NCBI GenBank assembly: GCA_964034945.1
Contig: OZ035963.1
Coordinates: 64,187,682-64,251,681, forward strand
Direction of reading: 5' to 3'
DNA from: Chrysopilus asiliformis
Taxonomy: Eukaryota > Arthropoda > Insecta > Diptera > Rhagionidae
Length of the DNA: 64,000 nucleotides
Part shown: piece by piece, positions 1 through 10,197 of the stretch
Layout of the letters: every line of letters begins with the position of its first letter
Position numbering within the stretch: position 1 is the stretch's first letter
Notes under the pieces: generated by a model
Databases searched by the model: none
What the model was told of the DNA's origin: nothing
Seen by the model: only the letters and a program-made list of their open reading frames with translations
Translations under genes and position numbers: made by a program

Positions 1-1210
1 GAAATATTTCCTTGCATGCGGCCCCTTAACATAAATATACACTAAAAGTTTGAAGTAAATCGCAATCGGCATTAGAGGCAATTTGCCTAAGCTCCTGGCA
101 TAAAACATATAATAAAAAAAACTGGTTTTTTGAAAGTTGATTATAAAATTCTATATTCTAAAAAAGATTTTAGTGGGAAAAACATTCATGCTTGAGTAAT
201 TTTCTATATATTATCACATCAACTGTAATTGTAAGTGGGCAAAGTATTTTAAAAAAAATTCTATTTATTTTATCTTATTTTCTATAAATAAATGAATCAA
301 AATGCCAAATAAAAATATCATGATTCTATCAGAGCTTAACGTGAATTAAATCAAAAATGCACTCTTGATAACACATTGACCCAAAATTAAAGAAATTACA
401 CACCCGACATCAGACAAGAAATGTTTTTATGCCAAATTTGATAAGAATATTTACGAACATTACTAATAAGCCAACAACGTCTAATTAAAAACATTCTATC
501 GCCATTTTAACGCCGCCTACTTGCAGCTCTGATAATGAATGATGGCTTGATTGATTAAAATCGTCATTAAATTGAATTAAATTTCACCATAAAAAAGGCA
601 AAAAAAAAAAAATAAGAAAAATTCAGTTAATTTTATGCAAGCATGCTTGATTTGAGTTATCCGTTTGTCAGTTCACCGGCCTTTCGGATTTCATTGTAGA
701 TGAAGTTCTACTCGTGTGCAACTATTACCAAATTACATCATTTACCCCTCGGCCCCTCTGCAAGATGATAAGATGCTGGGAAGAGGTTTTCGTCTGTGGT
801 GCTAAATCGGGAATTTCTACTTGATTTTTTTTACCACATTCGATTGAAACATGATTCAACATGATGTGAGACGTCATTTTTTCGTGTTCATTTCACATCG
901 ATTTGAGGAGAAAAAACGGAAAAAATGTACAAAACTAGTCTCGCATTGACTTGACATCAGTATAATGTTTTCTACCTACTCGTACACCATTTGAAAAGTC
1001 GAAATTCAATTCAAATTTTGCCGTTTCAAAAAGTGTTCTTAAGGTCGGTTTGCACTTGAAATGATTTTTTTTTTGCAATTTGTTGAAATGACAATTTTTG
1101 CAATTTGTTGTGAAATATTGCAGTGGGTGTTGGCATTTGAACGGGCATAATGTTACTAAACGTTAGTTTTTTGCAACCTTGAACTTCAAAATGTTTTTTT
1201 AAACGCATTT

Positions 1211-1477
1211 TTCACATATGAAATTTTTTCTCAATTTTTAAAGCCTTTTTGACGCATTTTTTTCACCATTTCCGAGAGATTTTTTTTATTTTTGAAGTGA
1301 AGTTTTACACAATTTTAAAGCCAGTAAAAATATCTCAAATTGATGCCTCTGAAATATTTTACGGACTTTAAAATTGTGTAAAATTTCACGTCAAAAGTTA
1401 AAAAAGAATCTCTCGGAAATAATGAAAAAATGCGTCAAAATGTCTTTACAAATTGAGAAAAAATTTAATTTGTGTAA
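1211..1477. repeat. Foldback element, about 108-bp arms
   Basis: The left arm (about 1211-1318) includes TTTTGACGCATTTTTTTCAC, CCGAGAGATT and TTTTACACAATTTTAAAG. It recurs as an inverted copy at about 1368-1477, as CTTTAAAATTGTGTAAAA, AATCTCTCGGAAAT and ATGCGTCAAAA. A 50-bp spacer separates the arms. The structure is that of an old foldback MITE. Its superfamily is not assigned. Confidence 0.75.
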
Positions 1478-1572
1478 AATGTGTTCCAAGACTAAAAAAG
1501 TTTAAACAAACGTGGCGAAAGATGGACGTCATTTTGGATTTTTACAGCCCTGTTTTGGCGTTGTGACACTTA

Positions 1573-1735
1573 CCCGGCCCTTACACGCGTCTGTAGAGCT
1601 GACACAGTCGCTGACACAGTCTTGTGTAAATCCACTGACTGCCAGTTCGCTCAATGTCTTTTAGTTCGTTGTCAGTAATTTGACATTTAAAGTCTGTGCT
1701 ACCGACAGACTTTACAGTCGCGTGTAAGGGCCGGG
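1573..1735. mobile_element. MITE with TTA duplication (Harbinger-like)
   Basis: A 163-bp element with termini CCCGGCCCTTACACGCG and CGCGTGTAAGGGCCGGG, flanked on both sides by TTA (1570-1572 and 1736-1738). Perfect inverted ends plus a 3-bp TTA duplication are typical of PIF/Harbinger-type MITEs. There is no coding capacity. Confidence 0.75.
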
Positions 1736-1897
1736 TTAAGTTCCAGGTCACAAGTCCATAGAACTTCAGGCTCCTGTGACCAATTTGTGACTAATCATCT
1801 CTCACTGCCAGTCGCCGCCAGAATAGAGCTGTTAGTCATACTAAGCAAATACGAAGTGACTAAAAAGGATTAAATAAAATAAAAATTATAAAAAAAG

Positions 1898-2063
1898 TTT
1901 TTTTAAATGCACTAAAACGGAAAACATAATTTTTTGGGCACTGTGTGCCAGAAATAAAAGCGAGATAAATATTTTATCTTATTTTTTATGCTTTTTTTCG
2001 CTCTTATTTCTGATTCACAGTGCCTAAAAAACTACTTTTTTTCCTTTTTAGTGCGTTTTTTAA
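1898..2063. repeat. Foldback family F, copy 1
   Basis: Inverted arms running from TTTAAATGCACTAAAA through GGGCACTGTG and AAATAAAAGCGAG, then back through CTCTTATTTCTGATTCACAG, GTGCC and TTTTTAGTGCG. The same palindrome recurs at 9147-9308 and 16756-16920, so this is a dispersed MITE family. It is the only copy in the window without the adjacent 1-kb repeat. Confidence 0.75.
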
Positions 2064-2567
2064 ATAATTTTAAAAAAGGTTTTCTATGCCAAACCATGTT
2101 TTACGATTTTCGTAGTAGTTTTTCACGACGGCATTTTCTTTCCTAATTTTTTTTACAGGCGTTTTAATTTTTGTTCTGATTTTTTGAAGGGTTTTTAGGT
2201 CAGATTCGTTTTTTTTTCAAATTTTTGGGAAGGGTTTTTCAGACTAAATATTTTTTTCTGATTTTAAAAGCGTTTTTCATTTTTTCAGATTTTTTTATGG
2301 TGTTTTTTGGGGTTTTTTTTAAGGCGTTTTTGTTTTGGGGATTTTTTTTCATGTTTTTAAATTCGTTTTTATGTCAGGATTTTTTCCCTATTTTTTCTGA
2401 TTTTTCGATCGTTTTTTTTGTTTTAGAATGTTTTTAAACAATTTTAAAGTCCTTCATGCCGTGAGATTTTTTTTTCTATATTTTAAAGGAGGTTTCTTAA
2501 GGTTAATTTAAACTTTTTCCATAAAATGGCGCAACTGTTATCAAAACATCGACCTTTAGACTATCTG

Positions 2568-2697
2568 TCGGCACTACAACCGGTTTCCGGTCTTGGCCTG
2601 CCGCAATGTCTCTCGCCAGAAGTCCCGGTCACGTGCCGATGTACTCCAGTTTTGCGTCCCAATTCTCTTCGCATGCTGGTCAACGCCATCTGAGGTT
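2568..2697 (+). repeat. Dispersed GC-rich repeat, copy 1
   Basis: Starts TCGGCACTACAACCGGTTTC and ends CAACGCCATCTGAGGTT. It is nearly identical to 23212-23350. Its composition is unlike the AT-rich surroundings and it has no inverted ends, so a SINE or the 3' fragment of a non-LTR retroelement is likely. I could not name the family. Confidence 0.6.
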
Positions 2698-2713
2698 GAG
2701 TCTTCCACCTTTA

Positions 2714-3094
2714 AGGTGCCGCTCCACATGAGAGTAAATGCCGGTGAGAACCTCTCGATAGCAGCTACTCGCAAATGGACACGTCTCTGAGAGTCGCTCG
2801 CAGAAACTCGCAAAAACTAGATACTAATAGTATCTGCGAGCTGTCAAAAGTGATTCTACTCTCTAGTCGACCCATTGAACTCTCGGGGAGTTGCTCGCCA
2901 GATACGAACGGCGTTTGAATTTTGCTAGTAGCTCTCGAGAACTCGCCAAACCAAGATGTCAAAAAAATCAAGATATTGATCTTGAAAAGAGAAAAATCGC
3001 CGAAATTAACTCTCAAATGAACAACCTCCTGCGAGTACCTCTCGAGAGTTTTTGAGAGTTACTCGCGTATTTACTCTCATGTGAAGCGGCACCT
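2714..3094. mobile_element. MITE, 381 bp, TTA duplication
   Basis: Termini AGGTGCCGCTCCACATGAGA and, inverted at the other end, TCTCATGTGAAGCGGCACCT. TTA flanks both ends (2711-2713 and 3095-3097). The interior is full of ACTCGC/GCGAGT and CTCTCGAGAG motifs, which look like subterminal repeats. It inserted just after the dispersed repeat at 2568-2697. It is Harbinger-like by its target duplication. Confidence 0.78.
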
Positions 3095-3437
3095 TTAGAC
3101 ACCAAGACATTTTTTGCTTGTAGAAAATAAATCATAATCAACTCTTGAAGAATTTAAATGAAAAATTAGCAGCCCACAAATCTTTTACTCCATAAAACAA
3201 CCAACCAACGCTCTCTTCTCCATCGGTTAATGACACATTTTCACATTTCAGTTCGCAAAAAGTCTTTTGTAAACCCGACAAATATTTGCGATGACGATCC
3301 GATCTATAAAATTGATATGCAAACAAAATTTACCATCCATAATAAAACAAAATACACACAGAAAAATCTCACCTTCCTACAGATTTTTAGTCGACATTTC
3401 ATTAATCAAAATATTTTTTTTTATTGATTTCTTTCAG

Positions 3438-3548
3438 GACTTTAACGAGCAATGCCCATATTCGCTGTCACCGGTTAGCATTAAGAGCCAGAAATTGCTG
3501 AGATCGCCAAGGAAGGCGACCAGAAAAATTTCTAGGATACCATTTAAG
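3438..3548 (+). CDS. fzr: fzr (Cdh1/FZR1), first visible exon
   Basis: A 37-codon, phase-0 exon that translates to a linker starting DFNEQCPYSLSPVS and ending in RKATRKISRIPFK. In Cdh1/fizzy-related proteins this basic, serine-rich linker joins the C-box/KEN-bearing N-terminus to the WD40 propeller. By alignment from memory with Drosophila fzr (about 478 residues), this exon starts near residue 126. It is bounded by TTTCAG before it and AAG|GTGGAT after it. The donor is weak in sequence, but the downstream exon restores the conserved PFKVLDAPEL without a gap. The adjacent intron is only 72 bp. The S-P pairs here are sites of the type CDKs phosphorylate to restrain Cdh1 (family knowledge). Confidence 0.96.
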
Positions 3549-3620
3549 GTGGATTTCAATTGCCAATCTCGTACAAGTGGACAAAATTCTTAATGAGACG
3601 TTTTTGAATTTTGCTTTTAG

Positions 3621-3743
3621 GTTTTGGATGCGCCAGAACTTCAAGATGACTTCTATTTAAATTTAGTTGATTGGTCTTCACAGAATGTACTAGCCGTGGG
3701 TTTAGGCAGTTGTGTCTATTTATGGAGTGCATGTACAAGTCAA
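3621..3743 (+). CDS. fzr: fzr exon, start of the WD40 propeller
   Basis: A 41-codon, phase-0 exon. It begins [20 protein letters not shown] and ends LWSACTSQ, the first propeller blade of Cdh1/Fizzy proteins. Acceptor TTGCTTTTAG and donor CAA|GTGAGT are both strong. The next intron (3744-3907) is 164 bp. The sequence matches fly fzr almost residue for residue as I remember it, including the [14 protein letters not shown] strand that seeds the degron-binding propeller. Confidence 0.97.
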
Positions 3744-3907
3744 GTGAGTATAGAGAATTTAATTGAAATGATCGTCTTTTGCAGTGCAGTTGAAATTGCT
3801 TAAAACGACAGAAAAAATTGATTTTCTTGGAGGTCGTTATAACCACTTTCTACTGTTAACATATTTTAATCATAATTTTGTTAAACAAATTTATCTAACA
3901 TTTTTAG

Positions 3908-4042
3908 GTGACGCGATTGTGTGACCTTAGCTCCGATACAAATACTGTGACTTCGGTTTCATGGAACGAACGAGGGAATTTGGTGGCGGTTGGCACACAT
4001 CATGGCTATGTAACCGTTTGGGATGTTGCTGCTAATAAACAG
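3908..4042 (+). CDS. fzr: fzr exon, WD40 blade 2
   Basis: A 45-codon, phase-0 exon that starts VTRLCDL and ends VTVWDVAANKQ. It carries the SVSWNERG and VAVGTHHGYVTVWD motifs of the second WD repeat. Acceptor CATTTTTAG; donor CAG|GTAAAT. The following intron (4043-6110) is about 2.07 kb and has been enlarged by repeats. Confidence 0.97.
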
Positions 4043-4251
4043 GTAAATCTTGGTTAAAAAGTTCAAAAGCGATGCCGGTTTTAGAGATCCGTATTAACAA
4101 AAATGGCGAAATGCAATCTTTATAGTGATATTTACTTGTCCATTTGCATATCCCATTAACTAAACGCCTAAAAGGCCGCGTCTGAAGAAGTTCGCTTGGT
4201 TACAATCTAGAAACAAACGTCTATCTGGCTTTTCATACATGCCTGTGCTTA

Positions 4252-4455
4252 TTAACACATTGAACGCCACGTCGCACATTATTGTGCGATGGCACTAAGT
4301 TTACTGGGAGCCGTGTCGCGCCAAAACGGTTATGATTGACAGCCCATGTTGGTCCAAAAGTTCATTTTGAGTAACAACGAAGCCATTCGTTAACGAAAAT
4401 CCACGTGGCCTCCGGGGAAACATTACCGATTTTGCCGTGGCGGTCAATGTGTTAA
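4252..4455. mobile_element. TTAA-flanked MITE (piggyBac-like), copy 1
   Basis: Begins TTAACACATTGAACGCCACG and ends with the inverted CCGTGGCGGTCAATGTGTTAA. The TTAA at each end is the diagnostic piggyBac target site. The internal sequence (CACATTATTGTGCGATGGCA, CCTCCGGGGAAACATT) is shared with the longer copy at 19258-19664. No transposase is encoded. Confidence 0.78.
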
Positions 4456-4691
4456 AATAAATAGCGAGAAAATCGGACAAACAACAGACGGAATGAAGCC
4501 GAAACGTCAAATATCACTCTAGGAATTACTTATTTTACAACATTTTTATTATTTTTAACACACTTTTATTAGGACGGTCACGAAAAGTTTGTAAAGATTC
4601 GCGGTGTACGCTACGTTTTTTGTTTATCGATTCAATTTATTTATCAAAATTAGAAAAATAACGAATCTACTAATGGTGCACAATTTTTTTA

Positions 4692-5083
4692 AGGCGGAAA
4701 CCCCAATTTCATGGAAATTAAGTTGTATTTTATTTTGAACATTGAAAATTCTTCCCTGCGGCGCATTTTTCTTGAAAAATTGCTACCCTCAATAGCTTTT
4801 TTTAATTAATTTCATTGCGGTGCGGTTTTCTGAAGAAGTTTTATCAATACTTTATCTTCTCTCAATCATAGTTGGAGATACGGGTCGCCGATCCTTTAAT
4901 CGTAAGAGAGAAAAAAATTTCAAGGCGGAAACCCCAACTTCAATAATTTTTCAAGTAAATTAAGTTGTATTTTACTTTGAGCATTGATAATTCTTGCCTG
5001 CGGCGCATTTGTCGTGAAAGATTGTTACCTCCAACAGCTTTATTTTAATTGGTTTCATTGCGACGCGGTTTTCTGAAGAAGTC
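4692..5083 (+). repeat. Direct duplication, about 230-bp period
   Basis: Two diverged copies start AAGGCGGAAACCCCAA at 4692 and 4922. Both continue through AATTAAGTTGTATTTTA, CTGCGGCGCATTT and GCGGTTTTCTGAAGAAG. They belong to the wider family of dispersed fragments that carry a GCGCCGCAGGCG-type core. Confidence 0.65.
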
Positions 5084-5084
5084 T

Positions 5085-5615
5085 ACCTCTCTCTCTCTCG
5101 GTCTTCCCCCCACCCCCTCCCTTTTTTCTCTGTCTCTCTCTATCTCTCTGCCACCTATTTTTCTCTGCCTTTTTACTCCTTCTCTGCCTCTTTACTCCTT
5201 CTCTGCCTCTTTACTCCTCTGACTCTTTACTCCTTCTCTGCCTCTCTCTTTCTCGGCATCTCTTTCTCTCTTCTTCCTCTTTCTATATTCCCTCTCCCTA
5301 TTCTCTCTATCTCTATTCTATCTCTTTATCCTCTCTCTATTCTGCCCTCTCTATTCTCCCACTGTTTATTCTCTATAACTTTCTTTGTGTATTTCTCTAT
5401 ACTCTCTTATGTGTTCACATTTTGTCAGTTTTTCTGTCCCTCTCTATTTACTTGGCCTTAACTTTCCCTCTCTCTATTTATCTCTCCGTCCTTTTTTCTG
5501 TCTATTGTCTCTATCTCTGCCTGTTGGTCTTTCGCTCTCTCTGAGTTTCTCTTTCTTTCTCTCTGTGTTTTTCTCTCTCTCCATCTCTCTCTTTCTTCCT
5601 CCTTTAGGCTCTCCT
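5085..5615 (+). repeat. CT-rich simple sequence
   Basis: About 530 bp of irregular CTCT / CTCTGCCTCTTTACTC repeats with extreme pyrimidine bias on the plus strand. The open frame across it (5385-5675) is a low-complexity artefact. It lies inside the last fzr intron, about 500 bp before the acceptor. Confidence 0.85.
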
Positions 5616-6110
5616 TTTTTGTATCAATCCCTCACCCGTCTCACTATCCAAATGTCTGACATGTTTTACGTCTAGCCCTAAGAATTAAGAAAAAGTACCA
5701 AAGTACCGTTATCAAGATTGATTCAATAATTTTTAAGAAAATCTCAGACAAATTAACGCCGTTTTTTTTAGAGAAAACAAAAAAAAAAAACTTCTACCTC
5801 TCACGTAACAGTTTGTAACTGTTTGTGTTTCATAAACAAAAGCCAGTAGTCTCACGGAATGCGGAAGTTTCTCAGCAAAACTACCAACATTTAATAAACA
5901 AAAAATCTATTTGTCTATTCGAAAATTATGCAATCCAACCTTCTGTTTTTTCTGCAAAAAAAAACTTCCGAATTCAGCCTACAGTGATTATCCGCTAATT
6001 GAGACCTCAAATATTATTTCAATACACAAAAATCACACATTTGCCATTCAGACACGTTTTAATTTCTAACGCAAACAACAATCGAGTGAGTTTTGCCATT
6101 TATATTTTAG

Positions 6111-6803
6111 ATAAACAAACTCCACGGGCATTCAGCACGTGTTGGCGCCCTGGCATGGAACGGCGACATCCTATCAAGTGGATCCCGGGATCGTTTGATT
6201 ATGCAACGCGACACACGCACACCCGCCCAACAATCGGAGCGTCGCCTCGCCGGCCATCGGCAGGAAGTTTGCGGCCTCAAATGGTCTCCAGATAATCAAT
6301 ATTTGGCCAGCGGTGGGAATGATAATCGACTGTACGTCTGGAATCAGCACTCATTGAATCCGGTGCAGGCGTATTCCGAGCACATGGCAGCGGTTAAGGC
6401 GATCGCATGGTCACCGCATCATCACGGACTCTTGGCGAGTGGTGGAGGAACTGCTGACCGGTGTATTCGCTTTTGGAATACGTTGACCGGCCAGCCAATG
6501 CAGTGCGTCGACACCGGGTCGCAGGTGTGCAATCTAGCGTGGTCCAAGCATTCGTCGGAGTTAGTCTCAACTCACGGATACTCACAGAATCAAATCCTGG
6601 TGTGGAAGTATCCGTCATTGACGCAAGTTGCGAAGCTAACGGGACATTCGTATCGCGTTTTGTATCTAGCGCTCAGTCCCGACGGCGAGGCGATTGTCAC
6701 GGGAGCCGGCGATGAGACATTACGGTTTTGGAATGTTTTTAGTAAAGCCCGAAGTCAAAAGGAGAACAAAAGCGTCCTGAATTTATTCACCAACATTAGA
6801 TAA
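6111..6803 (+). CDS. fzr: fzr last exon: WD40 blades 3-7 and C-terminal IR tail
   Basis: fzr (Cdh1/FZR1) activates the anaphase-promoting complex, an E3 ubiquitin ligase. It recruits D-box and KEN-box substrates such as mitotic cyclins in late mitosis and G1, and drives the mitosis-to-endocycle switch in flies. This 231-codon exon (TAA stop included) starts INKLHGHSARVGALAW. It contains repeated GH...WD/W signatures (RRLAGHRQEVCGLKWSP, NDNRLYVWN, KAIAWSPHHHGLLASGGGT, ILVWKYPSLTQVAKLTGH, ALSPDGEAIVTGAGDETLRF) and ends LFTNIR*. The terminal Ile-Arg is the IR tail that docks on APC3/Cdc27. Acceptor TATATTTTAG. Visible coding totals 353 residues of about 478 expected. All propeller strands are intact and there are no frameshifts, so the gene looks functional. 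The 5' exons and promoter are outside the window. Confidence 0.98.
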   Translation: MNKLHGHSARVGALAWNGDILSSGSRDRLIMQRDTRTPAQQSERRLAGHRQEVCGLKWSPDNQYLASGGNDNRLYVWNQHSLNPVQAYSEHMAAVKAIAWSPHHHGLLASGGGTADRCIRFWNTLTGQPMQCVDTGSQVCNLAWSKHSSELVSTHGYSQNQILVWKYPSLTQVAKLTGHSYRVLYLALSPDGEAIVTGAGDETLRFWNVFSKARSQKENKSVLNLFTNIR

Positions 6804-7990
6804 GCGCGTGTATATTTTCTATGGAATTATTTTTATGAAATTTTTTTACAATATTAGCTGTGCTGCATTACACGTAATTCCGGGTAGTGCTTTTTGGTGG
6901 ATTTGTTGCGATTTATTCCCAAACGAGGTCGTAAAGTGGTCGATGCGACTAATTCACACGAATTTCGTGACTTTATGTACGCAGCGACCAATTTGTGATT
7001 TCTTGTCCGACTTGGATTCTTTTTCTTTTTTATTTCTAAGCTTTTTATTCACTTTTTTTCATTAGCAAGTAATGTTTTTAATTACTTGAATTTTCCTTAA
7101 AATTAGTCTACATAAAAAAACAAATTTCTTTTGCAAGAGTTCTTTTTATTTGCAAAATCTATTTATGAATAATTTACAAAGAAAAAAAACAACATTGAAT
7201 GCTTATTTTTCAAGTATTTATATTTTTTTGTTGAATTTTATAAGAGATATGGAAGGATTATACGAAATTCTACTTGGAATTTTATCTATTTGTGACATTA
7301 TTTGTAATAACACTTGATCTAAGAATAAGAATTTGAGGGAGACTTTAGCAAATTTATATATAATATTCGATAAATTACACTTAAATGTATTATAATAGGC
7401 ATTTAAATTAGTATAAAACAAATTAAAACATGAATTACTATAAATCTATGGGTATATATTGAAAAAAACAAATTATTATAGACATTGTGTGAAATTTCTT
7501 ATTAAGCGAATTTTGGTTAATGTGTCTTGAAGTAATTTCCATTTGTAAAAATTTTTTTTTTTCAAAATCCCAAAATTGTATTCAAAGTTTTCGAAAATTA
7601 AAGCAAGAATTTAAAAAAAAAGCGCAAAATTTGGAGGTGTTTCATTGATTTTTATTTCTTTCATTTAAATTTTTCGAAAACTAAAGCAAGAATTTAAAAA
7701 AAAGCGCAAAATTTGGAGGTGTTTCATTTATTTTTATTTCTTTTAGGAATTTCTTACAATCAGGAGCTCTTCGGGAAGGAAATCAAAGGTTTGTTATTAC
7801 TTATCCTTCAAATGCTAAATATAAACGACACAATATGATTAGGTGTTAACCATAGAACACGTCACGCTAATTTCCGCTTTTTCGGAATCGATGTTTGGGA
7901 GCCCGGAAAAATCTGGAAGACTCACCGCATTCCGATCGTATACTGCGGTGGGCTCTTTCTATACTCTGGGATTTTTTCCAATTTTTGATT
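6804..7990 (+). other. fzr 3' UTR and flank, AT-rich
   Basis: AT-rich sequence after the fzr stop codon. The 3' UTR must begin here, but I see no canonical AATAAA close to the stop, so its end is not placed. An 83-bp tandem duplication at 7585-7751 is the only clear structure. No coding region is supported. Confidence 0.5.
7585..7751 (+). repeat. Tandem duplication, about 83 bp
   Basis: Two copies of a segment containing TTCGAAAA(T/C)TAAAGCAAG, AAAGCGCAAAATTTGGAGG and TGTTTCATT lie head to tail. No other function is apparent. Confidence 0.75.
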
Positions 7991-8190
7991 TCTTTAGTTT
8001 TTCAATTCTTTAAAAAAAACCTATTTTTTTTTAATATCTTGAGAACCGTTGCAGATACAAGACACCGTTGAAGCAGAAAATATAGACAGATGCACGGATA
8101 TCCCTCATAATTTTGCCTGAAACGGATTTCGCACTGATCAGAAAGTTTCTATCTGCCTCCATTCTCAAGTCGGTCTCCGTCATGAATTAA
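7991..8190 (-). repeat. Fragment of dispersed family U
   Basis: Contains GATGCACGGATATCCCTCAT, TTTTGCCTGAAACGGATTTC and CGGTCTCCGTCATG. This recurs at 9380-9500 in the same orientation and in inverted orientation at 42300-42440. In the latter two it abuts a TATAG-containing end. It looks like the terminal part of an unnamed element. Confidence 0.6.
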
Positions 8191-9146
8191 AAAATATATT
8201 TTCGTGAATTGTTCGCAAACTAACGGAATTTCGAAAAAAAACATTGAAACAAAGAATTGAAGACATTAAAATTCTATACATTTTTGCCTTTTACAATAAA
8301 TTGATATCTTCTACAGTTACCGAGATATTTCAGAGTTTGTAAAATAAAAATTCATTTTTTTATGTTTATTCGTTCACATCAGGTATTTTTTTTTTTGCAA
8401 ATCACGCTTTTCACTAAAAATGAGAAAAACGCTTTTCAAAAATTTAGAATTCCACCAAACCTTCCGACGATGAGGTGAATTTTTTTTTCTTTCGTTTCTA
8501 CAACATTTCGAATTTCCCACATCTGACAACCCTAATATGAATTTGTTTACAGTTACTTTGTGTGTTCAGTTCTAGTAATTTTTGGTGGTCAGTTTTATTA
8601 GTTATTGCATAGAATCGTCCTAGATTGTTTATTTTTTAACATTTAATCTGTTAATTTGTGATTTCCGGTTATTGTTTAACTAAAAAGAAATATTCGTTTG
8701 ATGAAACGCAACGAGAAATATTGGAAATAGCGGTAAGTGCATTTTTTTTGTTAAATACACCAAACAGTGGCATTTTTTTTCGGACCCCTGGTGCTCCCCT
8801 GCCAGGAAAAGCCGGCTGTGTGTGTGTGTGTGTGCGTGATAAATCACTTCACATCCGGCGACAATTTTATTACACACATGCACGAAAAGGGGCCATCAAG
8901 TAGAAATACTTGTCGGGCAAACGACGGCGTTGTGTACGGCCGATTTTAGTGGCGTAAAAAGAATTTCATTTTCTGGTAAGAATTTTATTTTCTGGTGAAG
9001 GCAGTTTTTTTTATTGGCTTATCCTGCGCTCTGGCTCAAATAGGCTTCACTATAGTAACTATTATTTTAAATAAATTGACAAAACTCACGCCATTTTTAC
9101 AATTAAAGTATTTTTGAATGAAACGCTAACAAAATTATAAGAAAAG
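8191..9146 (+). repeat. 1-kb dispersed repeat A, copy 1
   Basis: Highly similar over its length to 15806-16755. Shared landmarks are AAAGAATTGAAGACATTAAA, CCCACATCTGACAACCCTAA, GATTTCCGGTTATTGTTTAA, a TG microsatellite, and GGCCATCAAGTAGAAA. Both copies run straight into foldback family F at the right end. Each has a short conserved open stretch (ISGYCLTK.KYSFDE.Q..ILEIA) followed at once by GCG|GTAAGTG, a strong splice-donor match. That suggests the first exon of a transposon gene whose rest is gone. No domain was recognised. Confidence 0.7.
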
Positions 9147-9308
9147 ATTTTTTTAAAATGCACTAAAAATGAAAAAAATAATTTTTTGGTACTGTGTATC
9201 CGAAATAAAAGCGAAATGAATAATGATTCTATTTTTTATGCTTTTATCTCGCTTTTATCTCTGATACGCTGTACCAAAAATTATTTTTTCCATTCTACTG
9301 CATTTTTA
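9147..9308. repeat. Foldback family F, copy 2
   Basis: Same palindrome as at 1898-2063 (AATGCACTAAAAA, GGTACTGTGTATC, AAATAAAAGCG and inverse). It sits directly at the right end of repeat A copy 1. Confidence 0.75.
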
Positions 9309-9656
9309 TACCCGTATGGTGAAACCAAAGGGTATATTAACTTTGCTTTAACGTTTGTAACGCCAAAATCCCGCCATCCCACACAAAAATATCCTCATAA
9401 TTTTGCCTGAAGCGGATTTCGCACTGATCAGAAAGTTTCTATCTGCCCCCATTCTCAATTGGGCTCCGTCATGGATGCAATTTTTTCCTCTATAGAAGAG
9501 GAAAGTAAAAAACGAGAAAAAATTTATGAATCGATGAATAAAATAATAACTTTCTCGACTTTTTATTGATTTCAAGATGGTATTCTAAAAACCCCGTAAA
9601 TATGCATAAAAACCCTATTAGCAGAGCGTTTTGATCGTGAAATTTTTTTTATTTAA
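9309..9656. repeat. TE fragments between foldback and Helitron
   Basis: Starts with ATACCCGTATGGTGAAACC, which appears inverted at about 25062-25086, then a family U end (to about 9500, with CCTCTATAGAAGAGGAAAG). After that it is AT-rich. No gene is present. Confidence 0.5.
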
Positions 9657-10197
9657 TCATACTAATATATAAAAATGACTTGGTGTCTGTCTGTCTGTCT
9701 TTCTGTCTGTCTGTCTGTTCCTCTTTCACGCAAAAACGGCTGAACCGATTGACTTGAAATTTGGCATGAGTGTCTGTAGTAGTTCTGGTTCCGACATAGG
9801 CATACGGAAAAGTATCGCGAGGGGTGGGGGAGTAAGGGGAGGGGGTAAAGTAATCTCGAAACTTAGTTTTCCCTCTATGTTACTCTTTCGCGGGGAAACT
9901 ACTGACCCGATTGGCCTGAAATTTGGCATAGATGTTCGTCGGGGGTCTAGCCCTAACATAGACCCATTAAAAAGTAGCGCGAGAGGTGGGGGAGTCGGTA
10001 AAGCGATCCCGAAACTTAGCTCTTCCAGTGTTAGACGGGCGGCCAGAAGCCGCGTATGATCCCGAAACTTAGCTCTTCCAGTGTTAGACGGGCGGCCAGA
10101 GGCCGCGTATGATCCGAGGCCGAGGAGCTGGAGGAGGCCCAAGGCCGACCCGTGGGTGGGGGATGAACCGCGAAGCGGTTCGGGGCGCAGCCCCTAG
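9657..10197 (+). mobile_element. Non-autonomous Helitron 1
   Basis: Starts TCATACTAATATATAAAAAT and ends CTAG at 10194-10197. A perfect 7-bp hairpin (GAACCGC GAA GCGGTTC, 10165-10181) lies 12 nt before the CTAG. It is flanked by A on the left (9656) and T on the right (10198), the Helitron A|T target. Inside are a GTCT microsatellite (9682-9720), two diverged copies of a block with AACCGATTGACTTGAAATTT / GGGAAACTAC..ACCCGATTGG, and a duplicated 67-bp segment (CTTAGCTCTTCCAGTGTTAG). No Rep/helicase is encoded. Partial copies occur at 12469-12815 and 31170-31607. Confidence 0.85.

Larger units (their letters stand above)
1..3437 (+). other. fzr: fzr intron upstream of first visible exon
   Basis: AT-rich intronic sequence ending in a good acceptor (TTGATTTCTTTCAG) before the exon at 3438. 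I found no stretch coding for the C-box (DRFIPCR) or the N-terminal MFSPEYEK-type start of Cdh1, so the 5' exons must lie to the left of the window. Apart from the repeats listed separately (1.2-1.5, 1.57-1.74, 1.9-2.06, 2.57-3.1 kb), it holds only poly-T and poly-A rich sequence. Short open frames such as the F-rich one near 2225-2437 are T-run artefacts. Confidence 0.8.
4043..6110 (+). other. fzr: fzr intron, repeat-filled
   Basis: Intron between the blade-2 exon and the last exon. It contains a TTAA-flanked MITE, a roughly 230-bp tandem duplication, and about 530 bp of strand-asymmetric CT-rich simple sequence, each listed separately. The remaining 5.65-6.1 kb is AT-rich and ends in TTTATATTTTAG. 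No additional exon is needed, because the WD40 sequence continues without a gap. Confidence 0.85.

Noticed and set aside
2225..2437. F-rich 70-residue frame resembling a membrane protein
   Set aside because: Produced by poly-T tracts; no other evidence.
5385..5675. 96-residue S/L/F-rich frame in the fzr intron
   Set aside because: Lies in CT-rich simple sequence; no homology and no splice connection to fzr.
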